A stretch of 64,000 nt of DNA from the NCBI GenBank assembly GCA_965249955.1, contig OZ252261.1, positions 1,302,001-1,366,000 on the forward strand, given 5' to 3'. This document shows, one piece after another, positions 25,293 to 34,513 of this stretch. The stretch is from SB11 sp965249955 (GTDB taxonomy: Bacteria > Bacteroidota > Bacteroidia > UBA8524). The stretch's first letter is position 1. Every line of letters begins with the position of its first letter. Made by a program: the position numbers and the translations under genes. The notes beneath the pieces are model-generated. The model saw only the letters and a list, made by a program, of their open reading frames with translations, was not told the origin of the DNA and searched no databases.

Positions 25293-27449
25293 TTATAAAA
25301 TAGTAATAACTACTACATACTTCTTGCCTGAAGCATCGGTAAAAGTAATATAGTATTTTCCTGGGGGGTAGGATGAAAAATCAAAATCAAAACCCACAGG
25401 ATGGCCGTCAGTATTAACGATGTATGAATAAATAACGGTGCCGTCGCTCTTGGTTATGGTTACTAAACCACTGGTGGCAATATATTCTAAAGGAGTTAAA
25501 ACAACAGTTACAGAGCTCGATCCAGGTGTTTGGGAAAAATCAAAAACGACGTAAGGAAATATTGGTGTAGCAGCAATAGGAATAGGGCCATTACCGTCAG
25601 CGTCATAATATTTTCGTGGAGATACATATTTGCAATAAGAAGAAGGCTCGCAACTATTAACATCAGCAACAGCATTTTTCGAAAACTTATTGTTAGGATC
25701 AGATATCGTTAATGGTTCTTTGTATGAGTTGCTATTATCGTAGTTATAGCTAATTATTTGATTAGTAGCATTTAGGTAATCAGCGAAAATATTATATACA
25801 AGTCCATTTGTTTGTGGTGAATTGGGAATATCATTCCACAAGTTCCCAGCATCTTTATTATTTGGAAGTTGAGTTTTAAAACTATTCATTCCCAACGCCC
25901 AATCTCTTAAGTCGCAAAAGCAACTATTGGGTTCATCATACCTAAAATCCATCCCCTGTGCTGACACATAATTATTACAGGTAACTTCAACATCAGGGTT
26001 GAGACCTGTAAAAGTATTGAAATTGTGATATTTCCTGCATTCTTCTTGTTGAAATTTAGAGAAATAAAACGAGTTTCTATGAATAGATGAAAACCCTTGG
26101 TTACAGTCGTTTAATTCAATATAGGAAGTGGTTTTTGATGAGCAAGCAAAACCCCATACTGAAGGAACTGCTGGTTTAGACGCATTCGCCGTGCCATTAA
26201 TAGCGAAGGTGTTGTCTGAAATCTCAACTTCTCCACAATTTTTAAGGCAAATAAAATCAGCCTCATATTCAAAGTGGTATGTATACAAATTGTCGTTTAT
26301 TTCAAAAGAGCATCTATTAATAAATATATTTTTCAGAGGGGTAGTTGCTTGGTCGTTAATAGGTATAAGAGAAGTGATATAGTCCGTCTTTTCGTAACCA
26401 ATAATTCCGAATCTATTATTTAAGAACTTTGCTCCAATAATTTCATGGTAGGGTTCAAGATTGTTTGTTGGATATGAAGGGTAATCTATATTATTATTTT
26501 TAAAACCGTCAATATAAATACCAATACTTAATCCTTCAAATATAGAAGGAAAACCTGTGCAATTAGAGCATCCTGAACCGATAATTGATGACGTTGTGCC
26601 GCAAGGCTCCCCTCTTAATATTTGAAAAGATGAGCCGTATGAAACCACTCCCTTTCCTCTACTTACGCCAAATTGAGCATATCCAAATCTATGATCTTCT
26701 AAAATATGATCATTCGAAAACCAATTAGAAAAAGTACGGGTGCTTTTAAAATTACATCCTGAAAAAATAATATCATGAACTTGGTTTAACTCAACCAATG
26801 TTTTTAAATAAACTTCTACTCCAGTTCCATTACCATCAATTGTTGTACACAAGTCGCGTTGGGCATTGCCATCCCATATAAATGTACACCCTTTAAAAGT
26901 ACTTTTATTAGCTGCTGGATGTTGCAAAATGGCAGGGTTATAATATGGGTTAAATACCATCGCATAGCGACAATTTTTTATGATGCTATTTGTCCCATTT
27001 ACAATACCTCCTCCGTTAAGGTGCCAGTTAGTCGTTTTTATATCATCGATGGTATATTTTCTATTTCCAACACTTATGCCTATTAAAGCATTTTGTATTG
27101 TAGTATTATCAAGTACTAATTGCCCCTGATTAGAAGGGGTTTGCTTCAAAGAAGCATTACCCATAACCATAATACCTTTCCAATAATTAGGTGATGCCCC
27201 CCCTAATGTTACATTTACATTACAGTTTTTCAATATTAACTTTCCACCCGTTTCAACAGTTATATCTCCTAACTGGTTCATATATATTGAACAATTAGTT
27301 AGACTGAGGATTCCCCCATTCAGCACTACAATATTATCGTAAGTAAACGTGTTTCCAGTATAGGTTTGGACAGTACTTACCGTCCATGTTAGGCCAAAAA
27401 CATTACTGAGGGGCAATAATACTATTGCTAACCATAAAATTTTTTTCAT
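25293..27449 (-). CDS. Large secreted beta-helix-like protein
   Basis: 718 residues with a signal peptide (MKKILWLAIVLLPLSNVFG). Residues about 20-460 show repeating short beta strands with Asn and Gly turns (GGILSLTNCSIYM, GGKLILKNCNVNV, IFINRCSFEIN), the look of a right-handed parallel beta-helix as in pectate-lyase-like folds. Cysteines are frequent. The C-terminal 80 residues (SGLVTITKSDGTVIYSY, PPGKYYITFTDASGKK) resemble a T9SS-type or fibronectin-like beta-sandwich but lack a YPNP motif. It is probably exported, perhaps cell-surface. It lies in the unit bracketed by the 56-bp repeats, downstream of the T9SS protein gene. Confidence 0.75.
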   Translation of the reverse strand: MKKILWLAIVLLPLSNVFGLTWTVSTVQTYTGNTFTYDNIVVLNGGILSLTNCSIYMNQLGDITVETGGKLILKNCNVNVTLGGASPNYWKGIMVMGNASLKQTPSNQGQLVLDNTTIQNALIGISVGNRKYTIDDIKTTNWHLNGGGIVNGTNSIIKNCRYAMVFNPYYNPAILQHPAANKSTFKGCTFIWDGNAQRDLCTTIDGNGTGVEVYLKTLVELNQVHDIIFSGCNFKSTRTFSNWFSNDHILEDHRFGYAQFGVSRGKGVVSYGSSFQILRGEPCGTTSSIIGSGCSNCTGFPSIFEGLSIGIYIDGFKNNNIDYPSYPTNNLEPYHEIIGAKFLNNRFGIIGYEKTDYITSLIPINDQATTPLKNIFINRCSFEINDNLYTYHFEYEADFICLKNCGEVEISDNTFAINGTANASKPAVPSVWGFACSSKTTSYIELNDCNQGFSSIHRNSFYFSKFQQEECRKYHNFNTFTGLNPDVEVTCNNYVSAQGMDFRYDEPNSCFCDLRDWALGMNSFKTQLPNNKDAGNLWNDIPNSPQTNGLVYNIFADYLNATNQIISYNYDNSNSYKEPLTISDPNNKFSKNAVADVNSCEPSSYCKYVSPRKYYDADGNGPIPIAATPIFPYVVFDFSQTPGSSSVTVVLTPLEYIATSGLVTITKSDGTVIYSYIVNTDGHPVGFDFDFSSYPPGKYYITFTDASGKKYVVVITIL

Positions 27450-27466
27450 AGTAAAATGTTAATCGA

Positions 27467-28234
27467 TTATTGCTTGATGATTTTTCCAGTAAATATTCCT
27501 GTGCTTAGGTGTATTTCTACAAAGTACATTCCTGCTGCAAAAGCAGATATATTTTTAGAGAGGGAAATACTTTTTTTATCTTCTGTGAAATTAATATTTT
27601 CTTGTAAAAGAGTTCGCCCACTTATATCTGTAATTTTTAGTGTACCCTCATGGTTTCCATCCTGAACATCAACTACAAACGTTATTTCTGTTTGGGCTGG
27701 ATTGGGGTACACTTTTATTGCTCCCTGTGTAACTTTAGTCGGTTCTACTACTTTTAGGCCGGGTATTGCTGGGTCATAATACAAGCAGGCTTTACATTTA
27801 CCATTATTCGCATCAGTTGATGGAAAAGAAGGTTCATATTTAATTTTATCAGTTTCATTATTCACAAAAGCCCCTGCACAAGCATCTCCTCTACGTGTAA
27901 CTAAAACATCCATTTGTTGTTTAATTGTTCCTGAAATGGATAATGAATCACCTGATTTTAAAGAACTTTTTGGAAAATAGGTGTAAAATGTTCCGTCAGA
28001 AGGGAAGGTAACGGTTTGGATACCTATTCGATAGTATATTTGATAAACAATAGTATCAGTGGTTTTTACATCATCAGGGCCATTATTTTTTATAGTGAAG
28101 GTGAAATTTACTTCACGACTGTCTTGTACGGTGTCTGGTTTAAGTATGTTGGTAACTTCAAGGTCAATTACTCTTTGGGCGGAGGCTGTTATTGTTGTAA
28201 GCAATACAATAATCAGCAATGCAAAATTTTTCAT
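27467..28234 (-). CDS. Secreted protein with T9SS type A sorting domain
   Basis: 255 residues from the ATG at 28234. A signal peptide (MKNFALLIIVLLTTITASAQ) leads to a beta-sandwich of CARDB/NEAT-like appearance (NFTFTIKNNGPDDV), a Cys pair, then the T9SS C-terminal domain: KVYPNPAQTEITF, LKITDISGRTLLQ, and AGMYFVEIHLSTG near the end. It would be exported by the type IX system. The start of the next minus-strand gene is 18 nt after its stop, so the two form one operon, enclosed by the 56-bp repeats. Confidence 0.9.
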   Translation of the reverse strand: MKNFALLIIVLLTTITASAQRVIDLEVTNILKPDTVQDSREVNFTFTIKNNGPDDVKTTDTIVYQIYYRIGIQTVTFPSDGTFYTYFPKSSLKSGDSLSISGTIKQQMDVLVTRRGDACAGAFVNNETDKIKYEPSFPSTDANNGKCKACLYYDPAIPGLKVVEPTKVTQGAIKVYPNPAQTEITFVVDVQDGNHEGTLKITDISGRTLLQENINFTEDKKSISLSKNISAFAAGMYFVEIHLSTGIFTGKIIKQ

Positions 28235-28310
28235 ATACAACTTAAATATTAGACAAATATATACTGATTTAAGAAGTATTGGCGTGTTCTTTTAAGATAA
28301 TCGACGAGCA

Positions 28311-28366
28311 GCCCCGCCTTAGCAACGACCGTAAAATTATTGAGGAAATACTATCGTATCAAAGTT
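28311..28366 (+). repeat. 56-bp direct repeat, copy 2 (isolated GH3 3' end)
   Basis: Exact copy of 25224-25279, including the in-frame coding sense PRLSND...SYQS followed directly by TAA. It has no upstream GH3 sequence, so it is a fragment. It marks the right border of the putative inserted block. Confidence 0.95.
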
Positions 28367-28379
28367 AATAAGGCTATCA

Positions 28380-29027
28380 CTATATATACGCTCCAATATC
28401 AATAAGGCTAACTTGAAAAAAGTAAAGCAGCACTAAAGCTACAATTCCAATTACTAAAATTATAAGCCCATGGTTACGGCTGTATTGATCGTGAGCAAAG
28501 TACTTTTGCCTTGTTTGGGTATGTCTGTTTTTTGAAAAATACAAATACCACCCTATTGCCATACCAAAAATTCCACCAAAAAAAGCAAAAACATATCCTG
28601 CCAAGAGAACAAACGTATTTACCTGTTTAGGGGCATTTTCATTTTGCACCATTTGCGCTATTTTAGATTCAAGTTGGCTACTGCTTATTCCTCTGTCTAA
28701 AATTAGCTTTTTGGCAATAACACTATCGTTAGGGCTATATTTTTGTGGATTAGTTACTATTTCAATTAAATCTTCTGTATCCATTTGCCGTAAAAAACCT
28801 TCTGTATCCTCTTCGTTGCCGTAGTGTTTCTCTAGTATTTCAAAAGCCTTTGGGGCTTCACTATCGGGCACCGATATTTTATACGTTACCCCTGTGGGAT
28901 TACTATTATATATGGTTTCGTACCCACTAATGTTTTGGTATACTTGGCAATAAATACCTTCAGCTTGCAACAAGTCTTGTACTTCTTGTAATTCATCTAA
29001 AGTAAATGCAGTGCGGATTTCTTGCAT
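28380..29027 (-). CDS. DUF2007-like domain joined to a two-helix membrane anchor
   Basis: 215 residues. The N-terminal about 65 residues (LDELQEVQDLLQAEGIYCQVY, then VPDSEAPKAFEILEKHYG) look like a DUF2007-type alpha/beta unit. A charged middle is followed by two hydrophobic helices (about 140-165 and 190-212) around HDQYSRNHGL. Function is unknown. It lies 3 nt downstream of a paralogue (29031-29645) with the same order, and both follow the lipoprotein gene at 29653. The unit probably forms a membrane complex, but this is inference. Confidence 0.65.
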   Translation of the reverse strand: MQEIRTAFTLDELQEVQDLLQAEGIYCQVYQNISGYETIYNSNPTGVTYKISVPDSEAPKAFEILEKHYGNEEDTEGFLRQMDTEDLIEIVTNPQKYSPNDSVIAKKLILDRGISSSQLESKIAQMVQNENAPKQVNTFVLLAGYVFAFFGGIFGMAIGWYLYFSKNRHTQTRQKYFAHDQYSRNHGLIILVIGIVALVLLYFFQVSLIDIGAYI

Positions 29028-29030
29028 GGT

Positions 29031-29645
29031 TTAAACGTTAAAAAAAATTAAATAGGCATATAATGATAGACCAACAAAAACCACCATTCCCAGTATCATA
29101 AACAGCAAGCCATATTTGCGGCTGTAATCATCGTATACGTAAATTTTTTCTTTTGTAATAGGGTGAGTGTATTTCTCGAAATAAATCTTTTTTCCTAGTC
29201 TGAAAGTTGGGCCGCCTATAAATATCAACTCAACAAAACCCATTATTATCTCCCCTTTTGATATTTTTTGTTTTTCCCAATAATGTTCTTTTATTTCCTC
29301 TTCTATTTTTTGCTGAATACTATCTGTGGTTTCGCCTTTTTCTTTTAAGGTTTCTATTATTGCTTCTTTCTTTTTGTCGTCATCCTTTGTTTCGTATAGC
29401 AACTCATCCAAAAGCACTTCATTGTCATATTGGCTATAATCTTCTTCTACATCTTCCCAAAGCATTTCATTTTTCAACAAGGCTTCGGCTTTTTCTAGGT
29501 CAGTTTCGTTTACATAAACGGTATATAGCCAATTGCTATTTTCATCGAGTGTTGTGTTTTGCTCGCGCGGTATGCCCTGTATGTCCAGTATATCTAAAAT
29601 GGCCATATAGGTATCTTTTGATGAGGTTGTTTTTAGCTTAATCAT
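29031..29645 (-). CDS. DUF2007-like membrane protein, paralogue of the next gene
   Basis: 204 residues from the ATG at 29645 (MIKLKTTSSKDTYMAIL); a GTG at 29666 would overlap the upstream gene more. The layout copies the downstream gene: an N-terminal DUF2007-like part (ILDIQGIPREQ, DLEKAEALLKNE), an acidic centre with coiled-coil character, and two membrane helices around DDYSRKYGLLFMILG. The shared motif (D-x-Y-S-R-x-x-G-L) between the two genes shows a tandem duplication with much divergence. Function unknown. Confidence 0.65.
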   Translation of the reverse strand: MIKLKTTSSKDTYMAILDILDIQGIPREQNTTLDENSNWLYTVYVNETDLEKAEALLKNEMLWEDVEEDYSQYDNEVLLDELLYETKDDDKKKEAIIETLKEKGETTDSIQQKIEEEIKEHYWEKQKISKGEIIMGFVELIFIGGPTFRLGKKIYFEKYTHPITKEKIYVYDDYSRKYGLLFMILGMVVFVGLSLYAYLIFFNV

Positions 29646-29652
29646 ATCTTTT

Positions 29653-31551
29653 TTATTGATCTTCACCTAAATCTACTTCTCCTTGTGGGGCACTACCCAT
29701 AGGTCGCCAAGTACATTGTGCACAAATAAGCCTATACAGCTGAGCCATTACCTCATATTCAGCGTATTGTTTTTCTTTCCGTTTGTTTTCTTTGTATATC
29801 TTAAACTGAAACTCAAGGTCTTTATCAATTCTATTTTCTGTTTTATAGCCTTTGTTATATCTATTAAAAGTTTCTTTTAGTTGTGAAGGGGTTACTTCTT
29901 CTAAATCCAAAGGGTAATCAATTTGTGCGTTATCATTTACAGGATAAACGGGAAACAACATCGACAGGTAGGCTTGTTTATCCTTATAAGCAATAAATAA
30001 AACATTTATCTTTTCATCGCATGGCGCATGAAGATATTTTTCTTTTTCATTGCCTGCATAAAAGTTAACGTTATCTTTTGTATTAAGTCTGTATATGCTT
30101 TTAATATTGGGTAAAAACACGTAGCTGTATACGCGGTCAAAACTCTGCTTATTGTTCAGTTTTGCTTCAATAATGGTGGGATTACATTTTGCGGGTATGG
30201 GTGAGGGTACGTCAACATTTATCCATCCTATATCTGTCCATATAAACCCGTATTTTTCATTGCGGTATTTTTCTCGTTTCCAAAGTACTTCACGGTATTC
30301 TTGTTTTACTTTCTCAAACTCTTTTTCGGCTTTGGTTTCTGCCTTTTTCTTTTTTTCAGCCAGTTTGTTTAGCTCGTTTTCAACCTTTTTCAGCTGCTTG
30401 TTATAGTACTCTTTAAGTTTTTGGGCGGCTTTATCACCGTCTTTTACTTTACCTTTCTTTTGTAGGTAAAAAGTTTCAAAAGTGCCTGCTTCATCATCTT
30501 TCTTGGCTCTTAGTATATCAAAGGCTTCTTTGTCGGCTTCCCAAAGGTTTTTATCAATATTGTTTATGTAAGCCTCTAATACAGCTTGTGAACAGGTATG
30601 ATGGATATGTTCCATGCGTGCTTCAAACTCTCGGGTAGCAATAAAAGTATTGGCAAACTTTTTACCTTTTAGCACTTTTACGCTGGCGGGATTAATGCCG
30701 CAAAATGCTGCTGAATCTTGATTTACTGCTGCTTCAGTTTGCGCTTGATATGTAGCTTGGTAGCCGCCAAGTTTTACGTTAAAAGATTCATCGGTGTATT
30801 TGCCATTTTTTATTTCGTTTGGGTTGTATTGTGCCTCGTTCATATTTGTAGGCTGGTATTGTATTGATGGTCTGTTTTGAAACCCGTACAAGCTATAATA
30901 CACACTATCGGCAAGTGCTCTATCAGCAACTGTATGACCGTTAAAAGGCATATTTTCTCTCAGAGTATCTAAAAATCCATGCGGTAAAAAATCCAAATCT
31001 TCCAAATTCACCGTGCTTAGGTAGTCTATCAACGGCACAGGGTCTACCCAATTCATATTTCCAGCACTATCGCGTATGCCTCGGTAGGCTTGCATACCCT
31101 CTATTTTTGTATCGGTGGGTATTTCTATACGTAGGGGTTTGGTAGTGTCAATATGCAAAGGCTCGCCATTGGCCGTAGCGTTTAGGTATAGCATGCCGCC
31201 TGTTTGCAATAATTTTCCGTTCGATGTTGTGGTAAGGTTTGATGTTACCATGTCCTCAATAGTCAGGGCTTCGGCAAGTTCTATCTTCACTTCACCTTTG
31301 GCGGGGTTTCCATTTTTATCCAATAAAGCCCCTTGGGGTATAAATACTATACTGCCTTGTGCTCCCTCAACAATATTGTCTTCTTTTGGGTCGATAGTAA
31401 AAAACTCGCTGGCCACCATAGTTTCGGCAAATGGGTCGTTAGGGGCTAGTTTGTTGCTGGGGTATTTTTTGCTGTACCCTGTTTTGTTACCACAATGGGT
31501 AAACACAAGGGCCCCGCATATTAAAAAAGATAGTAGGTATGATAATCGCAT
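29653..31551 (-). CDS. Large lipoprotein of unknown function
   Basis: 632 residues. The N-terminus MRLSYLLSFLICGALVFTHCGNK gives a lipoprotein signal with Cys20. Next comes a beta-rich domain (GSIVFIPQGALLDKNGNPAKGEVKI, then LRIEIPT), recalling carboxypeptidase-regulatory/ZU5-like regions of surface proteins. A strongly charged helical segment around residues 375-425 (about KVENELNKLAEKKKKAET) is a probable coiled coil. The C-terminal part is mixed. No named family is recognised. It is the first gene of a three-gene unit with the two DUF2007-like membrane proteins. Confidence 0.7.
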   Translation of the reverse strand: MRLSYLLSFLICGALVFTHCGNKTGYSKKYPSNKLAPNDPFAETMVASEFFTIDPKEDNIVEGAQGSIVFIPQGALLDKNGNPAKGEVKIELAEALTIEDMVTSNLTTTSNGKLLQTGGMLYLNATANGEPLHIDTTKPLRIEIPTDTKIEGMQAYRGIRDSAGNMNWVDPVPLIDYLSTVNLEDLDFLPHGFLDTLRENMPFNGHTVADRALADSVYYSLYGFQNRPSIQYQPTNMNEAQYNPNEIKNGKYTDESFNVKLGGYQATYQAQTEAAVNQDSAAFCGINPASVKVLKGKKFANTFIATREFEARMEHIHHTCSQAVLEAYINNIDKNLWEADKEAFDILRAKKDDEAGTFETFYLQKKGKVKDGDKAAQKLKEYYNKQLKKVENELNKLAEKKKKAETKAEKEFEKVKQEYREVLWKREKYRNEKYGFIWTDIGWINVDVPSPIPAKCNPTIIEAKLNNKQSFDRVYSYVFLPNIKSIYRLNTKDNVNFYAGNEKEKYLHAPCDEKINVLFIAYKDKQAYLSMLFPVYPVNDNAQIDYPLDLEEVTPSQLKETFNRYNKGYKTENRIDKDLEFQFKIYKENKRKEKQYAEYEVMAQLYRLICAQCTWRPMGSAPQGEVDLGEDQ

Positions 31552-31621
31552 TAGAAGCAGGCTTTATGTATAGGCAAGATAGCAAAAACTTTGTGTGCTA
31601 ATTTTACTATTCGATGAATAA

Positions 31622-31662
31622 AAACAGCCCACAGGGAGACGAAGTTCCTCTGCGGGCTGTTG
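31622..31662 (-). terminator. Terminator of rlmD
   Basis: AACAGCCC (31623-31630) and GGGCTGTT (31654-31661) form the base of a hairpin with a partly paired top; on the minus strand it runs straight into TTTTTATTC. Confidence 0.65.
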
Positions 31663-31681
31663 AGTTATAAACGGCAAAATA

Positions 31682-33088
31682 TTATTGATTTATCAACTCT
31701 AGCAAGGCCACATTTTCTACGTGAGCAGTGTGGGGAAACATATCTACAGGCTGTATTTTCACCACACGATATACATCACGCATCATATCCAAATCACGGG
31801 CTTGCGTGGCAGCATTGCAGCTAACGTATACCACACGAGGCGCAGCCATTTCGCATATTTTTTTCACCACATCAGCGTGCATACCCGCCCGAGGAGGATC
31901 GGTTATTACTATATCGGGCTTGCCATTGGCGGCAATAAAATCATCGTTTAGCACGTCTTTCATATCACCTGCATAAAAAACGGTATTGGTAATATTGTTT
32001 AGCTGTGCATTTTCACGAGCATCGTCAATAGCTTGTTCTACATACTCCACCCCTACCACTTTTTTAGCAGTGCGGGCAAGGTAATTGGCTATACTGCCTG
32101 TGCCTGTATACAAATCGTACACTACTTCATCGCCTGTTAGTCCTGCAAAATCTTTGGTAATATTATACAAGGTTTCTGCTTGGCGGGTATTGGTTTGAAA
32201 AAATGATTTTGGGCGAATTTTAAACGTTAGCTCTCCCAATTTCTCTAGCATGTGGTCTTTACCTTTCCACACCAAAATCTCTTGGTCGTATATAGTATCG
32301 TTGCGTTTGTTGTTAATAACGTATAACAGCGAGGTAATTTGCGGAAAAGTAGTTTCAATATACTTCATCACACTATCCATAGCTTCCTTGTCGTCGCCAT
32401 GAAACATTACTATCACCATCCACTCGCCTTGTGTGCTGCAACGTATTATCAGCGAGCGAAGCACGCCGTGTTGTTCTTTTAAATCAAAAAAAGTAATACC
32501 GTTATCTAGTGCAAACTGCTTTATGCCATTGCGCAGGGTATTGCCAAAATCATCTTGCAGCCAGCATTTTTCAATATCCAACACCTTATCAAACCTGCCG
32601 GATACGTGAAAGCCTAAAGCATTCATTTCGCCTTTGTCTTCCTCGTCCATCTCGCTTTTGTCAAGCCAGCGTTTGTTGCTAAAGGCATAATCCATACGGT
32701 TGCGGTAAAACCTGTTTTCTTTACAGCCTGCTATAGGCAAAGTTTCCCCAACTTCAATTTTACCTATACGTTCTAGTGCATCAACTACAACTTGGTTTTT
32801 ATAGTGCAGTTGCGTGTCATAATCCATTTGTTGCCACTTGCAACCCCCACACGTGCCAAAGTGCTGGCAAAAGGGTTGTATACGTTGTGGCGAAGGGGTA
32901 ATTATCTCGGTAATTTCGGCTTCTAAAAAGCGTTTCTTTTTACCTACAATACGCACGTTTACTATATCGCCGGGTACGGCTTTGCGCACAAACACCACTT
33001 TATCATCGTGGCGGGCTATACAATTACCTTCGGCACCTGCCGTTAGTATTTCTAAATTTTCTATAAATTGAATTTTCTTCGCTCCCAA
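31682..33088 (-). CDS. rlmD: 23S rRNA (uracil-5-)-methyltransferase RlmD-type
   Basis: 468 residues. Start is TTG at 33088; an in-frame stop lies a short way upstream and no ATG is available. An N-terminal TRAM domain (about 10-65) is followed by an iron-sulfur cluster motif, CQHFGTCGGCKWQQ, with a later Cys (DIEKCWLQ). The SAM-binding part has YDLYTGTGSIANYLA, and the catalytic region DPPRAGMHADVV and VYVSCNAATQARDL. It methylates C5 of a uridine in 23S rRNA. RlmD and other TrmA-family members cannot be strictly told apart here. Confidence 0.9.
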   Translation of the reverse strand: MGAKKIQFIENLEILTAGAEGNCIARHDDKVVFVRKAVPGDIVNVRIVGKKKRFLEAEITEIITPSPQRIQPFCQHFGTCGGCKWQQMDYDTQLHYKNQVVVDALERIGKIEVGETLPIAGCKENRFYRNRMDYAFSNKRWLDKSEMDEEDKGEMNALGFHVSGRFDKVLDIEKCWLQDDFGNTLRNGIKQFALDNGITFFDLKEQHGVLRSLIIRCSTQGEWMVIVMFHGDDKEAMDSVMKYIETTFPQITSLLYVINNKRNDTIYDQEILVWKGKDHMLEKLGELTFKIRPKSFFQTNTRQAETLYNITKDFAGLTGDEVVYDLYTGTGSIANYLARTAKKVVGVEYVEQAIDDARENAQLNNITNTVFYAGDMKDVLNDDFIAANGKPDIVITDPPRAGMHADVVKKICEMAAPRVVYVSCNAATQARDLDMMRDVYRVVKIQPVDMFPHTAHVENVALLELINQ

Positions 33089-33113
33089 AATCAGACAACA
33101 GTTTTAATGGGCG

Positions 33114-33121
33114 CAAAAATA
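33114..33121 (-). promoter_or_regulatory. Candidate -7 box TATTTTTG of rlmD
   Basis: Exact TAnnTTTG on the minus strand, 25 nt before the TTG start. No clear -33 TTG at the right distance. Confidence 0.45.
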
Positions 33122-33157
33122 CTTAAAAGAAAAAGAAGCAGAGAGGATAAACTTATT

Positions 33158-33649
33158 CTAACGTTCGGGAAGTTCGGCAGCGTATTGCATTATCTTATCC
33201 AAAGATGAGCTAAAGGTTTCGGCAGCTTGGTAGCCTGCTATGCTTCTTACGTGCATTACATCGCCTTTTGGTATTAAGAAAAATGTGGTTGGATAACCTG
33301 TAGATTTACTGTTTGATAACATGGCATACAACTGAGGCCCGCTGTATGCAGTGCTATCAATATAATATACCCCTTGTTTTTCAGGGTTAAACTTAATAGG
33401 AACAAAATTTTTATTTACTTTATCAATAATTTCTTTTTTGGCGTAGGTATCCCTGTCCATTCTTTTACACCATCCGCACCAATCGGTATACACATCTATA
33501 AGGCCAATTTTGCCTTCCTTTTTCACCAAATTATATCCATCGTTCCAGTTTTGCCAAGCCAACTCTTCGGTAGGTGCACCTTGATACGTAAAAGACACCG
33601 CCCCAAGGGCTACAAGCGTAAGTGCTATTATTTTAGCTGAAAATTTCAT
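33158..33649 (-). CDS. Secreted thioredoxin-fold protein
   Basis: 163 residues. A signal peptide (MKFSAKIIALTLVALGAVSF) is followed by a thioredoxin domain with active site WCGWCK (Cys58, Cys61) and a cis-Pro loop GYPTTFF. It resembles periplasmic DsbD-gamma/thioredoxin-like proteins and should act in thiol exchange in the envelope; its partner is not known. Single gene upstream of nothing on the same strand except rlmD 70 nt later, with which it may be co-transcribed. Confidence 0.9.
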   Translation of the reverse strand: MKFSAKIIALTLVALGAVSFTYQGAPTEELAWQNWNDGYNLVKKEGKIGLIDVYTDWCGWCKRMDRDTYAKKEIIDKVNKNFVPIKFNPEKQGVYYIDSTAYSGPQLYAMLSNSKSTGYPTTFFLIPKGDVMHVRSIAGYQAAETFSSSLDKIMQYAAELPER

Positions 33650-33797
33650 TGTTAATACGAATGTCCAAAAACTGTTCCACTAATTGCAGTGTATAATTTA
33701 GCAATATAGTAAATAGGTTTTCAACAATACAAGCACCAAAACGGTGGAGAGTAGGCATTTGCTTTTAAAACAAAACCACGTAGGTTTGAATAGCACT

Positions 33798-34367
33798 ATG
33801 AGCGAGCAAAAATTTGAAATAGCCGGCGAGATTGAAGGAAGCAGCCAAGGACAAGGTAAAAAAAGCATTGTGGGGCGGTTTTTTCTTTTTGTTTTTGTTA
33901 TTGTAGTGGTGGGTGGTATATGGTATTTTCCCTTTTTGCAAGACAGTTTTCCTGCACTTAAAAAAATCACCATGAATGGTGCACCTAATGTTTTAAGCGA
34001 TAGCGCAGTGCGCCAACTTAGTAACACTCAACAAGCTTTTGATAGTATTGTGCACGTTAACGACAGCCTGCAAAAGCTAAACACCTTATTGATTGAGAGT
34101 AGTAACGACAATACAGGTTTGTACTACGAAATACAGATAGGTGCTTTTAAAAACTTTGACCTTGAAAAATACCAACGCGGACTAAAAGAACTGCACGCTG
34201 AAACCACTATTGACGGTACAGATAAGCTAACCTTAGGCAAATTTAGGGATTTAAATACTGCTAAAGATTTTTTGGCCGATGTGCGCGAAATGGGCTTTAA
34301 AGATGCGTGGATTGTTGCCAAAGAAAATGGCGTACGTATAGCTTTTGATAGTGAAGCGGGGGAGTAG
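33798..34367 (+). CDS. Single-pass membrane protein with SPOR-like domain
   Basis: 189 residues from the ATG at 33798. A short cytosolic tail is followed by a membrane helix (about 26-50, FFLFVFVIVVVGGIWYFPF), a linker, and a C-terminal part (YYEIQIGAFKNFDLEKYQ, then KLTLGKFRDLNTAKDFLADVREMGFKDAWIVA) that has the repeating beta-alpha-beta form of SPOR domains. SPOR domains bind denuded septal peptidoglycan, so a cell-division or wall role in the periplasm is likely. It ends just before the first copy of the nested palindromic repeat. Confidence 0.8.
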   Translation: MSEQKFEIAGEIEGSSQGQGKKSIVGRFFLFVFVIVVVGGIWYFPFLQDSFPALKKITMNGAPNVLSDSAVRQLSNTQQAFDSIVHVNDSLQKLNTLLIESSNDNTGLYYEIQIGAFKNFDLEKYQRGLKELHAETTIDGTDKLTLGKFRDLNTAKDFLADVREMGFKDAWIVAKENGVRIAFDSEAGE

Positions 34368-34395
34368 ACTTGTTTCAAGTCGGGGTAGTTTTTAG

Positions 34396-34513
34396 TTAAC
34401 TCACCCCAATTTTATGAGAAAGCTGAAACTACACAACAGTCCCCCTCTCTTACAAAAAAGAGAGGGGGAATTATAAACATTGATACTAAACCCATAAAAC
34501 TGGGGTGAGTTAA
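34396..34513. repeat. Nested palindromic intergenic element, copy 1
   Basis: Outer arms TTAACTCACCCCAATTTTATG (34396-34416, 21 nt) and CATAAAACTGGGGTGAGTTAA (34493-34513) pair with one mismatch. An inner hairpin, CCCCCTCTCTT (34441-34451) with AAGAGAGGGGG (34458-34468), lies between. The copy at 36789-36902 has the same layout and closely similar sequence. The rest of the 34368-34727 interval holds the icd promoter and no gene. Confidence 0.85.

Noticed and set aside
25293..28234. Insertion sequence between the 56-bp repeats
   Set aside because: Neither gene resembles a transposase or integrase, and no terminal inverted repeats are seen. It is described as a cassette only.
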